This document shows, piece after piece, positions 38,856 through 47,550 of a stretch of 64,000 nucleotides of DNA. A program made the translations under genes and the position numbers. The stretch comes from Candidatus Oscillochloris fontis (GTDB lineage: Bacteria > Chloroflexota > Chloroflexia > Chloroflexales > Chloroflexaceae): NCBI RefSeq assembly GCF_004138135.1, contig NZ_RYFD01000005.1, positions 1-64,000 of the forward strand, in the 5' to 3' direction. Each line of letters begins with the position of its first letter. Within the stretch, counting starts at the first letter, position 1. The notes below the pieces were generated by a model. It was not told the origin of the DNA and did no database searches. It saw only the letters and a list, made by a program, of their open reading frames with translations.

Positions 38856-40001
38856 TTAGGCAGGTTTACCCTGGCTCTCTGGAGCTAATCGCAACGTAAA
38901 GGTGAAAACTGTTCCCTGGCCTTTACCGGCACTCCAGACACTAATATCGCCCCCCTGGGCATCCACGAGGTGGCGTACAATCGCGAGGCCGATGCCACTA
39001 CCGCCACTCTGGCGGGCGCGCGATTTATCTACGCGGTAGAAGCGTTCAAAGACATGCGGCAGATGTTCGGCAGCAATCCCAACCCCCGAATCGGCCACTT
39101 CAACTGTCATCTTGTCGGTGGTGGCCCAGGCGCGTAACACCACCTCGCCTCCAGCCGGGGTGTAGCGGTAGGCGTTGGAGAGCAGGTTGATCAGGATCTG
39201 ATCGAGCCGATCCGGGTCGGCCCAAACGAGTGGGAGCCGCAGCGGGACTTCAATGCCCATCCGTACTTGGTTGGCGCTGAAGATCGGTTCAAACTGCACA
39301 CAGATCGCCTCGATAAGCTGGACAAGATTGACGCTGCGCGCCACCACCGGCAGTTGTCCGGCTTCCACCCGCGAGAGTAGTTCCAGATCCTCGATCAGAC
39401 GTTGCAGGCGGTTTGATTCATGCAGAATCAGGTTGAAGGTCTCGTGATTGGGTTGCACTACCCCATCAATCAGACCCTCCATATAGCCACCGATGGTAGC
39501 CAGGGGCGTGCGCAGTTCATGGGTAACATCGGCCAAGAGCGCCAAGCGGCGCTGCTCAGTCTGATCGAGCGCGTCGGCCAACTGATTGACACTCCGGCTC
39601 AGTTGGGCGATCTCGTCATCCGAGGTGATGCGGGTACGTTCGCGGTAGAAACCCTGCGCCAGCCGCTTACTCACACTCGTGAGCGTAATCAGTGGCTCAA
39701 CGATCCGCCGCGAGACAAACAGGCTCACCACCACCGCCGCCGCTAACGCGGCAAAGCCACTGACGAGGAGCGACTGCTGCACCACCGCCTGAAATTGCTG
39801 GAGCGGCGGCGTCTCGATCAACCCACTCGGATCGAGGCTACCCGTCTCCGCCGCCGCTGCCCCCAGGGTGAGCGGGGCCGAATGCACCAACCCGATACTC
39901 GCCAGGAAGGTGGCGGTCGCCAACAAGACCACATCGGCAATCACTACAATCACCAGATGCGAGAAGAAGAGTTTCCAGCGGAGTTGGTGCGGCCATCTCA
40001 T
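38856..40001 (-). CDS. Sensor histidine kinase
   Basis: 381 residues. Two membrane segments (about 15-38 and 70-95) flank a short periplasmic loop; HAMP; HisKA with phospho-acceptor LADVTHELRTPLATI; HATPase_c with NLLSNAYRYTPAGG, DSGVGI and GGSGIGLAIV. Its start overlaps the response regulator stop by 4 bp. Likely senses an envelope or solute signal to control the adjacent symporter (inferred). Confidence 0.93.
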   Translation of the reverse strand: MRWPHQLRWKLFFSHLVIVVIADVVLLATATFLASIGLVHSAPLTLGAAAAETGSLDPSGLIETPPLQQFQAVVQQSLLVSGFAALAAAVVVSLFVSRRIVEPLITLTSVSKRLAQGFYRERTRITSDDEIAQLSRSVNQLADALDQTEQRRLALLADVTHELRTPLATIGGYMEGLIDGVVQPNHETFNLILHESNRLQRLIEDLELLSRVEAGQLPVVARSVNLVQLIEAICVQFEPIFSANQVRMGIEVPLRLPLVWADPDRLDQILINLLSNAYRYTPAGGEVVLRAWATTDKMTVEVADSGVGIAAEHLPHVFERFYRVDKSRARQSGGSGIGLAIVRHLVDAQGGDISVWSAGKGQGTVFTFTLRLAPESQGKPA

Positions 40002-40696
40002 CGCGAGCTGCCCACAAACTTATAGCCCACCCCGCGCACCGTCTGCACATACGAGACATCGCCATCATCTTCAAGTTTGCGGCGTAGCGTACCGACATGC
40101 ACATCCACCACCCGGTCAATCCCGGCAAAATCTTGCCCCCAGACGCGCTGGAGCAACTCTTCGCGGGTAAAGACGCGCCCTGGGTAACTAGCCAGCGCAT
40201 AGAGCAGATCGAACTCACGCGGCGTCAGGTCAATCTGAGTCTCACCCCGCTTCACCTCGCGCCGTTCGGGATCAATCGAGAGTGAGTTGAAGATCAGCAT
40301 CGGGCGCTCGCTGTTCTTCCCCGTCGGAGCACGGTGGCGGCGCAGGATCGCCTTGACCCGTGCGACCAATTCACGCGGGCTGAAGGGCTTGGTCAGGTAA
40401 TCATCGGCACCCACCGAGAGACCGATGAGCTTATCCACCTCATCGGTACGGGCGGTGAGCATCAACACATACACCGCCGTCTCTTGATGTAGACGGCGAC
40501 ACACCTCAATCCCATCCAAGCCAGGCAGCATTACATCAAGGATGACCAGATCGGGGCGACTGGCGCGGGCGAGGGTCAGCGCACTCGGCCCATCATAGGC
40601 GCGTTGCACCGCAAAGCCCTCGGCGGCGAGGTAACTGGCCACAAGATCTACGATGGGCTGCTCATCGTCAACAACCAAGATCGTCGCGGCATCCAT
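39998..40696 (-). CDS. OmpR-family response regulator
   Basis: 232 residues. Receiver with acidic pair VVDDEQP, phospho-acceptor DLVILDVMLPGLDG, Thr in LTART and Lys in YLTKPFSPREL; C-terminal winged helix (LTPREFDLLYALASYPGRVFTREELLQRVWG). ATG at 40696. First gene of the RR-HK-symporter operon, coupled by ATGA to the kinase. Confidence 0.95.
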   Translation of the reverse strand: MDAATILVVDDEQPIVDLVASYLAAEGFAVQRAYDGPSALTLARASRPDLVILDVMLPGLDGIEVCRRLHQETAVYVLMLTARTDEVDKLIGLSVGADDYLTKPFSPRELVARVKAILRRHRAPTGKNSERPMLIFNSLSIDPERREVKRGETQIDLTPREFDLLYALASYPGRVFTREELLQRVWGQDFAGIDRVVDVHVGTLRRKLEDDGDVSYVQTVRGVGYKFVGSSR

Positions 40697-40754
40697 GATT
40701 TATAACCTCATGCCCCGCTGCCGAGTAGGAATTATCAGCGCGGTACACCGTCTT

Positions 40755-40890
40755 CGGAGGGGGAGGCGGGGGCGGCACAGCCGCTCCCGAACATCGTTAT
40801 TTATTGATATTTGGTGGCGGAGCCACCAAATATCAATAAATATTGGGGTTTGGGGCTACGACCCAAGGATGTTATCCATGCCCTACAAGT
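40755..40890. repeat. Palindromic repeat, family A (copy 5)
   Basis: Palindrome TATTTATTGATATTTGGTGG with CGGAG centre and exact complement, then TTGGGGTTTGGGG and a CCCAAGG end. Arms are AT-rich here yet still perfectly paired. Lies between divergent genes. Confidence 0.85.
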
Positions 40891-40981
40891 TCGCATACTA
40901 TACCACAGAGCCGCCCTAGCGCCTATGCTATAATGCGTGTATTCGATTATTAGGAACAACCCCACCCCTATAATACCGCTT

Positions 40982-42289
40982 ATGGAAGATTTCGAGCAGC
41001 TTGATCACTACCAACTCTTAGGGATCAGCCGCAACGCTTCAGACGACGAGATTAAACAAGCCTATCGCCAACAGATGCGGCGCTATCATCCCGACCGCGT
41101 CGCCGCAGCTAACCCCGCAGAACAGGCATATGCGACCCAACGGGCGCTCCGTATCAACGCAGCCTACCAGACGCTGAGCGACCGCAGCGAACGCTTGATC
41201 TACAATCGTAGTCTGAGTGGCCATGTGCCATCCCCACCCCGCCCGCAACAACCGGCGCACCCTCGCGATCATCAAGCCGAGCTCTATGAACGCGCCCACG
41301 AGCACCTTGATGCGGGGCGAACCATGCAGGCGGTGGCGACACTGCGCGAGTTGCAACAACTCAATCCCTTCTACCGCGATAGTGCAGTTCTATTGGTGCA
41401 GGCTGAGGCGCAGATGAACCAGCGCCCCGTTGCCCCCGCACCGATCCAGCGCACCACACCAGCCCTGCCCAGCCGTCGCACCTTAATTGTTGGTGGCGCG
41501 GGGAGCCTGTTGTTGGCACTCTTTGGCGGCGTCACATGGTGGATGCGGCGCAACCCGGCATCGGCCTCACCGGCCATCCCCACCGAGGCCCAACCCGCTG
41601 CCGGGGTGGCAGTGGCGACAGCAACAGGAACCGCGACGGCGCTCCCCTCCACCGCCACCAGCGCCCCCAGTCCCACCGCCACCCGCACCCCTAGCCCCAG
41701 CCCCAGCCCCGCACCGACCGCCACCCGCACCCCCACGCCAACCCCCGTTGCCGAAACGGGGCGGGTGATCTACAGCGAGGATTTCCGGGGCAGTGGCTGG
41801 CCCAGTAGTTCCGGTTCGGGCTGGAGTGTTGGAGCAGGCGGCGGAGCCTACACCATCACCTCGCAGGCCGGTGCGGGCAACATCTGGGTCTACCGCACCA
41901 GCCCCGGCGGAGCCGAGATGCTGATGGGCGTGGATGTCACCGTACAGGGCGGCGAAGCCGGGCTGATCGTGCGCTTCACCGACCGCGACAACTACCTCGC
42001 CTTTGTGGTCGATCCAGCAGCCGCCAGTTTCCGGCTCGAACTCCGCCGTGCGGGTCGCGCCAGCACCCTACTGGCCGACGAACACCCCGCCATTCTTAGC
42101 GGCACCAACCGCCTCGCCGCCCGCCTTGAGGACGAAGAGATCATCCTGCGCATCAACGGCCAGCAGGTCGCCGAACTCACCCTAAGCGACCCACCGCCCA
42201 GCCAGCGTTACGGCCTCGTGGCGGTCAGTGGAACCCGCACCTCGGTAGAGGCCACCTTTGAGGATCTACAACTGCGGGCGCTGCGGTAG
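40982..42289 (+). CDS. Membrane-anchored J-domain protein with LamG-like extracytoplasmic domain
   Basis: 435 residues. N-terminal J domain (DHYQLLGISRNASDDEIKQAYR ... YHPDR with the HPD triad), a short helical segment, one membrane segment near residue 165-185 (LIVGGAGSLLLALFGGVTWWM), a Pro/Thr/Ser-rich linker, then a beta-sandwich (VIYSEDFRGSGWP ... LIVRFTDRDNYLAFVV) like DUF1080/concanavalin folds. No G/F or zinc domain. Joins a cytoplasmic Hsp70-activating domain to an outside binding domain. Upstream are TATAAT boxes at 40929 and 40969, and no clear Shine-Dalgarno. Confidence 0.82.
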   Translation: MEDFEQLDHYQLLGISRNASDDEIKQAYRQQMRRYHPDRVAAANPAEQAYATQRALRINAAYQTLSDRSERLIYNRSLSGHVPSPPRPQQPAHPRDHQAELYERAHEHLDAGRTMQAVATLRELQQLNPFYRDSAVLLVQAEAQMNQRPVAPAPIQRTTPALPSRRTLIVGGAGSLLLALFGGVTWWMRRNPASASPAIPTEAQPAAGVAVATATGTATALPSTATSAPSPTATRTPSPSPSPAPTATRTPTPTPVAETGRVIYSEDFRGSGWPSSSGSGWSVGAGGGAYTITSQAGAGNIWVYRTSPGGAEMLMGVDVTVQGGEAGLIVRFTDRDNYLAFVVDPAAASFRLELRRAGRASTLLADEHPAILSGTNRLAARLEDEEIILRINGQQVAELTLSDPPPSQRYGLVAVSGTRTSVEATFEDLQLRALR

Positions 42290-42293
42290 GGGG

Positions 42294-42320
42294 AAGTAGG
42301 GGCGAAGCATCGTCCCTACT
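42294..42320. repeat. Short family C repeat
   Basis: GTAGGGGCGAAGCATCGTCC, then CTAC; a collapsed single-hairpin copy just after the J-domain gene. It marks the left edge of the AT-rich accessory region. Confidence 0.6.
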
Positions 42321-42379
42321 TCTGTGTCGTGGTGACGTTGGTGGTTGGGTGTGATAAACCCGTTAATGATCAGGATCAC

Positions 42380-42408
42380 TTGCCTCTTCGCTATGACCGG
42401 TGTATAAT
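42380..42408 (+). promoter_or_regulatory. Probable promoter of the methyltransferase-nuclease operon
   Basis: TTGCCT at 42380-42385, 17 bp, TATAAT at 42403-42408; 50 bp before the methyltransferase ATG. Confidence 0.6.
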
Positions 42409-42458
42409 AACAAAAATGTTCTACCACTCAGCAATGACAATATACATGGAGCAACGTT

Positions 42459-43481
42459 ATGAACACTGGCATCTCAACCTATCACCTCGGCTATTCCGTC
42501 ATTGATCAAAGCGATTTTATTGTATCAACATCTCAGCAAACATATTCTGTTGTCTCTATGTTCTCAGGGTGTGGAGGTATGGATCTGGGATTCAGAGGGG
42601 GATTTAGATTCCTTGGTACTCATTATGAAAGATTGCCTTTTGAAATCATCTGGGCAAATGAAATCAATCAAGCTGCATGTCGGACGTATCGCAAGAATAT
42701 TGACGAAAGAATTATCTGTGAGAACATCTGGGATGTTTTAGAGGATATACCGCAAGATATTGATGTCTTAATTGGTGGTTTCCCATGTCAAGACATTTCA
42801 ATCAATGGTAAAGGGGCAGGTGTTGATGGTAAAAGAAGCGGCTTATACCGAGCAATGGTAGAAGCGATCAGGATTGCAAAACCAAAAATATTTGTGGCCG
42901 AGAATGTCAAAGGTCTCTTAATGCGTCACAATAGAGCATCGCTCGAAAAGATCTTAGAGGACTTTGGTGCTCTTGGGTATAAAGTTTCATACAAACTGTA
43001 TCATGCAGCGAACTATGGTGTACCTCAGAGTCGGGAACGGGTTTTTATTGTTGGAATATCAGATCCTCGTAGAGAATTCATCCCACCTAAAGAACATATA
43101 TCGAGTGAAAATTGGATAACCGCCCAAGAAGCTATTGGTGATCTAGAGTTACTAGAGAGTAATCCGGCTATCAATCATATTTGGAGTCTTGCGAATCGCA
43201 GTCCAGATCAAGGTAATCGCCAACTTGAGGCATGCAAACCCGGATACACAATACGAGCAGAGTGTCACGGGAATATCCAGTACCACTACAAACTGCCCCG
43301 CCGGATCTCAATGCGTGAGGCGGCACGGATACAATCATTTCCTGATGATTTTATCTTTGATGCGAAACTACGCGAGACAGAACGACAAATAGGGAATGCG
43401 GTTCCACCCGTACTCGCATGGCACATGGCACAAGCTGTACGTTCCTATCTTGATGATGGGGAGTATTCCCATGGATCATAA
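42459..43481 (+). CDS. DNA (cytosine-5) methyltransferase of a type II system
   Basis: 340 residues. Motif I FSGCGGMDLGFRGGF, motif IV GGFPCQDIS with the catalytic Cys, motif VI ENVKGLL, motif VIII QSRERVFIVG, motif IX/X RQIGNAVPPVLAWHMA. The short variable region implies a compact target site. The DNA is clearly more AT-rich than flanking genes (AAA, GAT, ATT codons), a sign of recent transfer. It overlaps the next gene by 11 bp. Target sequence not predictable from the sequence alone. Confidence 0.92.
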   Translation: MNTGISTYHLGYSVIDQSDFIVSTSQQTYSVVSMFSGCGGMDLGFRGGFRFLGTHYERLPFEIIWANEINQAACRTYRKNIDERIICENIWDVLEDIPQDIDVLIGGFPCQDISINGKGAGVDGKRSGLYRAMVEAIRIAKPKIFVAENVKGLLMRHNRASLEKILEDFGALGYKVSYKLYHAANYGVPQSRERVFIVGISDPRREFIPPKEHISSENWITAQEAIGDLELLESNPAINHIWSLANRSPDQGNRQLEACKPGYTIRAECHGNIQYHYKLPRRISMREAARIQSFPDDFIFDAKLRETERQIGNAVPPVLAWHMAQAVRSYLDDGEYSHGS

Positions 43482-44475
43482 GGAATTTGAAGATATTCTT
43501 GATCAAGTTGTCTTAATTCTCAATACTGATATTACCACAAAAAGCGTTTTTTCCAACGCCAAAGAGTTTGAAAATCGAGTCAGAGAAGTCATTAGTACAC
43601 TCGTTGCTCCAAAAGGGATCAGTGTAAGTTTTAACCCCCATCCGCATGTTTTTCCTGATATTGCAGTCGAACAATTTGGTGTTGAAGTTAAATTTACTCT
43701 AAATAATACTTGGCGTAGCGTAGCTAATAGTATTATTGAGTCAACGCGCCATGCAGATGTTTTGTATATCTATATCGTTTTTGGGAAAATGGGTGGCACA
43801 CCTGAAGTTAAATGGGCAAAATATGATGATAGTGTGGTTCATGTGCGAACAACTCATGTGCCACGATTTGAAGTTGAAATCAACCCCAAACGATCTCTGT
43901 TCCAGCAAATGGGTGTGTCATATGCAGAATTTAGTAATCTCTCCATTAAAGAGAAGATGGAATATATCCGTCAATATGCACGATCAAGGCTAGAGCCGGG
44001 AGAGCGTTTATGGTGGCTAGAAGAAAGTTCGCAATCAGAACACTCATTACCCCTAGAAGTAAAACTCTATACCAGTCTCTCATCAGATGAGAAGCGTAAA
44101 CTACGTGCAGAAGCAGCTATTCTTTCACCTAAAGTTGTTGGTCCATCTCGATCTAGAAATAAATATGATGATGCAGTTCTGTATATGCTTACCTATCACG
44201 GGATTGTATGTCACCAAGCAAGAGATCTCTTCTCCGCCGGAAGTGTTGCTTTGCGCGGAGATGAGAAACGAGGTGGTATATACATCCAACGCGCATTGCA
44301 GGATATAGAATCTGAGATGTACGCTGCCGCTATGCGCTTAGAAGATGCACTGTTTGTTGAGTATTGGGGACAAACCTATCCTCCCGACCAACGCATTGCG
44401 ATTTGGTTGCAAATGGCCGATCTGTATGCAAAGGATTGGGTACCTTCCCAGGTTCTTTTCCAGGATCAGGGTTAG
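43471..44475 (+). CDS. Putative PD-(D/E)XK restriction endonuclease
   Basis: 334 residues from the ATG at 43471 (GGGAG 7 bp upstream). The residues PDIAVEQFGVEVKFT around 60-74 fit the PD...ExK nuclease core. I do not recognise a named enzyme family. The overlap with the methyltransferase, equal AT-richness and same strand support a restriction partner. C-terminal half (LEDALFVEYWGQTYPPDQRIAIWLQMADLYAKDWVPS) is helical and unassigned. An alternative is a nicking or non-cognate nuclease. Confidence 0.72.
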   Translation: MDHKEFEDILDQVVLILNTDITTKSVFSNAKEFENRVREVISTLVAPKGISVSFNPHPHVFPDIAVEQFGVEVKFTLNNTWRSVANSIIESTRHADVLYIYIVFGKMGGTPEVKWAKYDDSVVHVRTTHVPRFEVEINPKRSLFQQMGVSYAEFSNLSIKEKMEYIRQYARSRLEPGERLWWLEESSQSEHSLPLEVKLYTSLSSDEKRKLRAEAAILSPKVVGPSRSRNKYDDAVLYMLTYHGIVCHQARDLFSAGSVALRGDEKRGGIYIQRALQDIESEMYAAAMRLEDALFVEYWGQTYPPDQRIAIWLQMADLYAKDWVPSQVLFQDQG

Positions 44476-44524
44476 GAACCTGCGCGAAGTTATATCGTTC
44501 TACACCCCCATTCCGAGGCGCAGC

Positions 44525-47290
44525 ATGTCTGAACTAGAAGCCAGGATTGCCCAACTCGAAGCCGAATTGGCCGCCCTCCGTACTGCTCAAGTCCAACAGA
44601 AGATGGAAGCTGAAACGATTACCCATGCCCAACAGACGGTGGTGCAGGGCGATCAGCATATCCACGCGGCTCCGCTTGATCCGGCAGTGGCGCAGGCGGA
44701 AACGGCGCTGCGCACCTACCTGCGGCGTAGTGTCAATGAGTGTAATGCGTTGCCACTCGGCCAGATTGATCGCAACGATAGCCCCGAAGTTCGCCCGCTG
44801 ATGCTTGCGCAGCTCTATATTGGCCTCAATACGACCGAGCAGGTGCAAGATCCTGAACGAGCAGCGCGTCCGGATCGTTCCGCTACCCGCCCGCTTAGTG
44901 TGCTGGAAGCTCTCAGCCGCCAGGAGCGCCCGCGTACCATCCTGCTGGGTGTACCCGGCAGCGGCAAGAGTACCTTCGTCAGCCATCTGGCGCTCTGTTT
45001 GGCTCAGGCAGAACTCAATCCTACCGATGATGTCGCTACGCTGCCGGGGTGGACGTTGGGCCAACGCTTGCCGATCCGGGTGATCCTGCGCGACCTCGCG
45101 GCTTTTGCCCCGCTGGAAGAGTCTCCGCGTGGGACGGTGCGCATCTTTGAGCAGTTCCTGGCGACGCTGTTGGCCGATGCGGGTTGTGCGGCGGCATTGC
45201 CGTTGCTGACCGATGCGCTTAAGGAGGGTTCGGCACTGCTCTTGCTCGATGGCTTCGATGAGGTAGTGGGTGACTCCATCCTCAAACGGGTGGCGGAGAT
45301 GATCCGTGATTTGGATCGTAGCTACCAGTCGCCGATCTTGGTTACGTGTCGTGTTCTCGATTATAACGAAGAGCAACAACGCCAATTAGCGGGTTTTGCG
45401 ACGTTGACCCTGGCCGAGTTGGACGATGGCCAGATCGAGCAGTTTGTGGGCGATTGGTACCGCGAATTGGCCGCGAGTGGCCGCCGCCCTGCTGCTCAGG
45501 CGGCGCTGGATGCCCAAGAACTGCGCGATGCACTGGCGAGCCGCGATGAGTTGCGCGATTTGGCGCGTACCCCCCTCTTGCTGACGGTGATGGCGCTGGT
45601 GCATGCCTTTCGCGGTACGCTGCCCGATGCGCGGGCTTTGCTCTATTATGAATGTATTGACCTCCTGCTGCTGCGTTGGCGCCAGCCTCGCGGCGAACTC
45701 GACCTGCTCGAACGCTTCAATTTGCCCCAGTTCCGTAGTTCTGATCTGCTGGTGCTGATGGCCGAATTGGGTTTTATGGCCCATACCCAGGCTGAACGAA
45801 GCAATGCCGCCCCACATCAGCCTGCTGATCTCGATGAGACGCAAGTGATGGCGATCTTGGCGGCCGGGTTTGAACCTTTTGACGTGTCTCGCCGGTATGA
45901 GTTGGCGCATATGATGCTCAATGCGCTGACCTTCGGTAATGGCCTATTGCTCAAACGCGGGGATAAGCTCTATACCTTTGCCCACCGCACCTTCCAGGAG
46001 TTCCTGGCGGGCTACCACCTCAAGCGCCAGCGCGACTACCGCAAGCTCTGTTTGGAACGCGCAGGCCAGATCCATTGGCACGAGAGCCTCAGCCTTATGG
46101 TCAGTTTCCAGGTGCTTCAGGATCAGGAGTTGGAGAAGCCCCTCGTGCTGGCCGAAGCGCTGCTGGCGCGTAGCCCACTCGAACAGGTGCTGGGCGGTGA
46201 ATGTCTGAACCTGATTAGTTCGGAGCGCGCGAAGGGCTACGACCCCGAACTGCTCAAGCTGCCCAATGGCCTCTGGCCACGCACCCGCACAATGTTGCTC
46301 GACCTCCTCACCAAAGGGGTAGCCCCGGAAGTCCCGGTGGCCCTGCGCGCCCGTGCCGGGCGTGCCTTGGGCCACCTCTGCTATGGTAGCCTCGCCAGCC
46401 TGTCGCGGCCTGCCACTGCTATCGAGCTACCCATACCCGACCCACGCCTCCCGCTGGCGCTGCTCGGTCTGCCGGGGCAGCAGGATGCGGCGTGGCTGCA
46501 AGCGCTGGAGACCTACTGGCGTCCGCTTGCACCCGGCCCCTTCTGGTATGGTGATGATGACGATACACCACTGGTATCCATGCCCTTTACCGAGGGTGGC
46601 AAGATCGCCCGCTTCCCGATTACCAATGCCGACTATGCCCGTTTTGTAGCCGCTGGTGGCTACCAGCAACCCCAATGGTGGCGCGAGGTGGGGTGGCGCT
46701 TCCTCCAGCCGGGTGGGCATCCTTATGATGATCAAGATGTCATGATCACCGAACCTCGCTACTGGCACAACTCGCGCTATACCAACCCACTCCAACCAGT
46801 AGTGGGGGTCTCGTGGTACGAAGCCGCCGCCTACTGTCGCTGGCTCAGCGCTTGCGGCCACCAGCAGGGCTGGCTGCCGCAGCATGCGATCCTGCGCCTG
46901 CCTACCTGGGTCGAGTGGCAACGCGCCGCACGCGGCCAAGATCAACGTCGCTACCCGTGGGGCAATACCGAGCCAACCCCCGAACATGCCAACTACGACC
47001 AGACCGGACTAGGTCTCCCCAACCCGGTAGGCTGTTTTGCGGCTGGTGCAGCCGCATGTGGAGCCGAAGAGATGGCGGGTAATGTGTTAGAATGGACGGC
47101 AAGCGCACACGCGGAGCCAACCGCAGGCCAAGATCGAAAAGACTTTACACCAAGCGAAGATGTCATTCTATCGGGTAGTGCTTTCTGGTGGGGAGCGGAA
47201 CAATTGTGCTGCGGTTCTCGCGTCAGGTTGGACCCGAACGGCGGGAACGACGACAGGTCATTTCGGGTGTTTTGGTCCCCGCGCTCATAG
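44525..47290 (+). CDS. NACHT NTPase fused to FGE-sulfatase (C-type lectin fold) domain
   Basis: 921 residues from the ATG at 44525. A coiled coil (residues 1-30, LEARIAQLEAELAAL) and a VVQGDQHIH strand are followed by a NACHT module: Walker A GVPGSGKST, Walker B LLLLDGFDEV, sensor-like VTCRVLDY, then helical repeats (about 350-680). A C-terminal FGE-sulfatase domain (about 690-921) shows PITNADYARFVAAGGY, VVGVSWYEAAAYCRWL, LPTWVEWQRAARG, YPWGN and GNVLEWTAS. The catalytic Cys pair of true FGE is not evident, so it is probably a binding or sensor domain. STAND NTPases with such ends act in conflict systems. It begins 49 bp after the nuclease. Its last 190 bp show different codon use. Confidence 0.88.
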   Translation: MSELEARIAQLEAELAALRTAQVQQKMEAETITHAQQTVVQGDQHIHAAPLDPAVAQAETALRTYLRRSVNECNALPLGQIDRNDSPEVRPLMLAQLYIGLNTTEQVQDPERAARPDRSATRPLSVLEALSRQERPRTILLGVPGSGKSTFVSHLALCLAQAELNPTDDVATLPGWTLGQRLPIRVILRDLAAFAPLEESPRGTVRIFEQFLATLLADAGCAAALPLLTDALKEGSALLLLDGFDEVVGDSILKRVAEMIRDLDRSYQSPILVTCRVLDYNEEQQRQLAGFATLTLAELDDGQIEQFVGDWYRELAASGRRPAAQAALDAQELRDALASRDELRDLARTPLLLTVMALVHAFRGTLPDARALLYYECIDLLLLRWRQPRGELDLLERFNLPQFRSSDLLVLMAELGFMAHTQAERSNAAPHQPADLDETQVMAILAAGFEPFDVSRRYELAHMMLNALTFGNGLLLKRGDKLYTFAHRTFQEFLAGYHLKRQRDYRKLCLERAGQIHWHESLSLMVSFQVLQDQELEKPLVLAEALLARSPLEQVLGGECLNLISSERAKGYDPELLKLPNGLWPRTRTMLLDLLTKGVAPEVPVALRARAGRALGHLCYGSLASLSRPATAIELPIPDPRLPLALLGLPGQQDAAWLQALETYWRPLAPGPFWYGDDDDTPLVSMPFTEGGKIARFPITNADYARFVAAGGYQQPQWWREVGWRFLQPGGHPYDDQDVMITEPRYWHNSRYTNPLQPVVGVSWYEAAAYCRWLSACGHQQGWLPQHAILRLPTWVEWQRAARGQDQRRYPWGNTEPTPEHANYDQTGLGLPNPVGCFAAGAAACGAEEMAGNVLEWTASAHAEPTAGQDRKDFTPSEDVILSGSAFWWGAEQLCCGSRVRLDPNGGNDDRSFRVFWSPRS
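47183..47272 (+). other. Candidate variable region in the FGE/CLec domain
   Basis: The last 35 residues occupy the place where FGE-family proteins have GGSW ... RSAxR ... NxIGFRV, but carry an odd set (FWWGAEQLCC, SRVRLDPNGGNDD, SFRVF). This is the position diversified by retroelements in CLec-fold proteins. Eleven of 24 codons are NNC, which is compatible with AAC-derived positions but not decisive in a GC-rich genome. No template repeat or reverse transcriptase lies within the window. Confidence 0.3.
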
Positions 47291-47322
47291 GGTAGTGGGT
47301 AGGCAATAACGAGGAGTAGTGC

Positions 47323-47550
47323 GTGCAATTCGATAAGGCTCTGCCCATCACGGTTGCCTGTCAATATTGCCATAATCAAGGAGCAGAAAGTGGGCTAGTC
47401 GAAGCATTTGCTGAGATCTGCCATTTTCTCGCGGATAATCCACAGAGCCTTTCTTGGCGTTCCAAGCAACATCTACCATCAGTATTTACGATCTCTGGGT
47501 TAAATGTTCTAGCTCAACTGTATCGCTTCTTCTCTTCTCGATTGAGCTAA
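47323..47550 (+). CDS. Small hypothetical protein or gene remnant
   Basis: 75 residues, GTG at 47323 with GAGGAG 6 bp upstream. Unrecognised; contains CQYCHNQG (two Cys, one His) and a helical C-terminus. Moderate GC unlike the NACHT gene. Its end overlaps the convergent methyltransferase by 42 bp. It could be a remnant of a nuclease once paired with that methyltransferase. Confidence 0.35.
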   Translation: MQFDKALPITVACQYCHNQGAESGLVEAFAEICHFLADNPQSLSWRSKQHLPSVFTISGLNVLAQLYRFFSSRLS

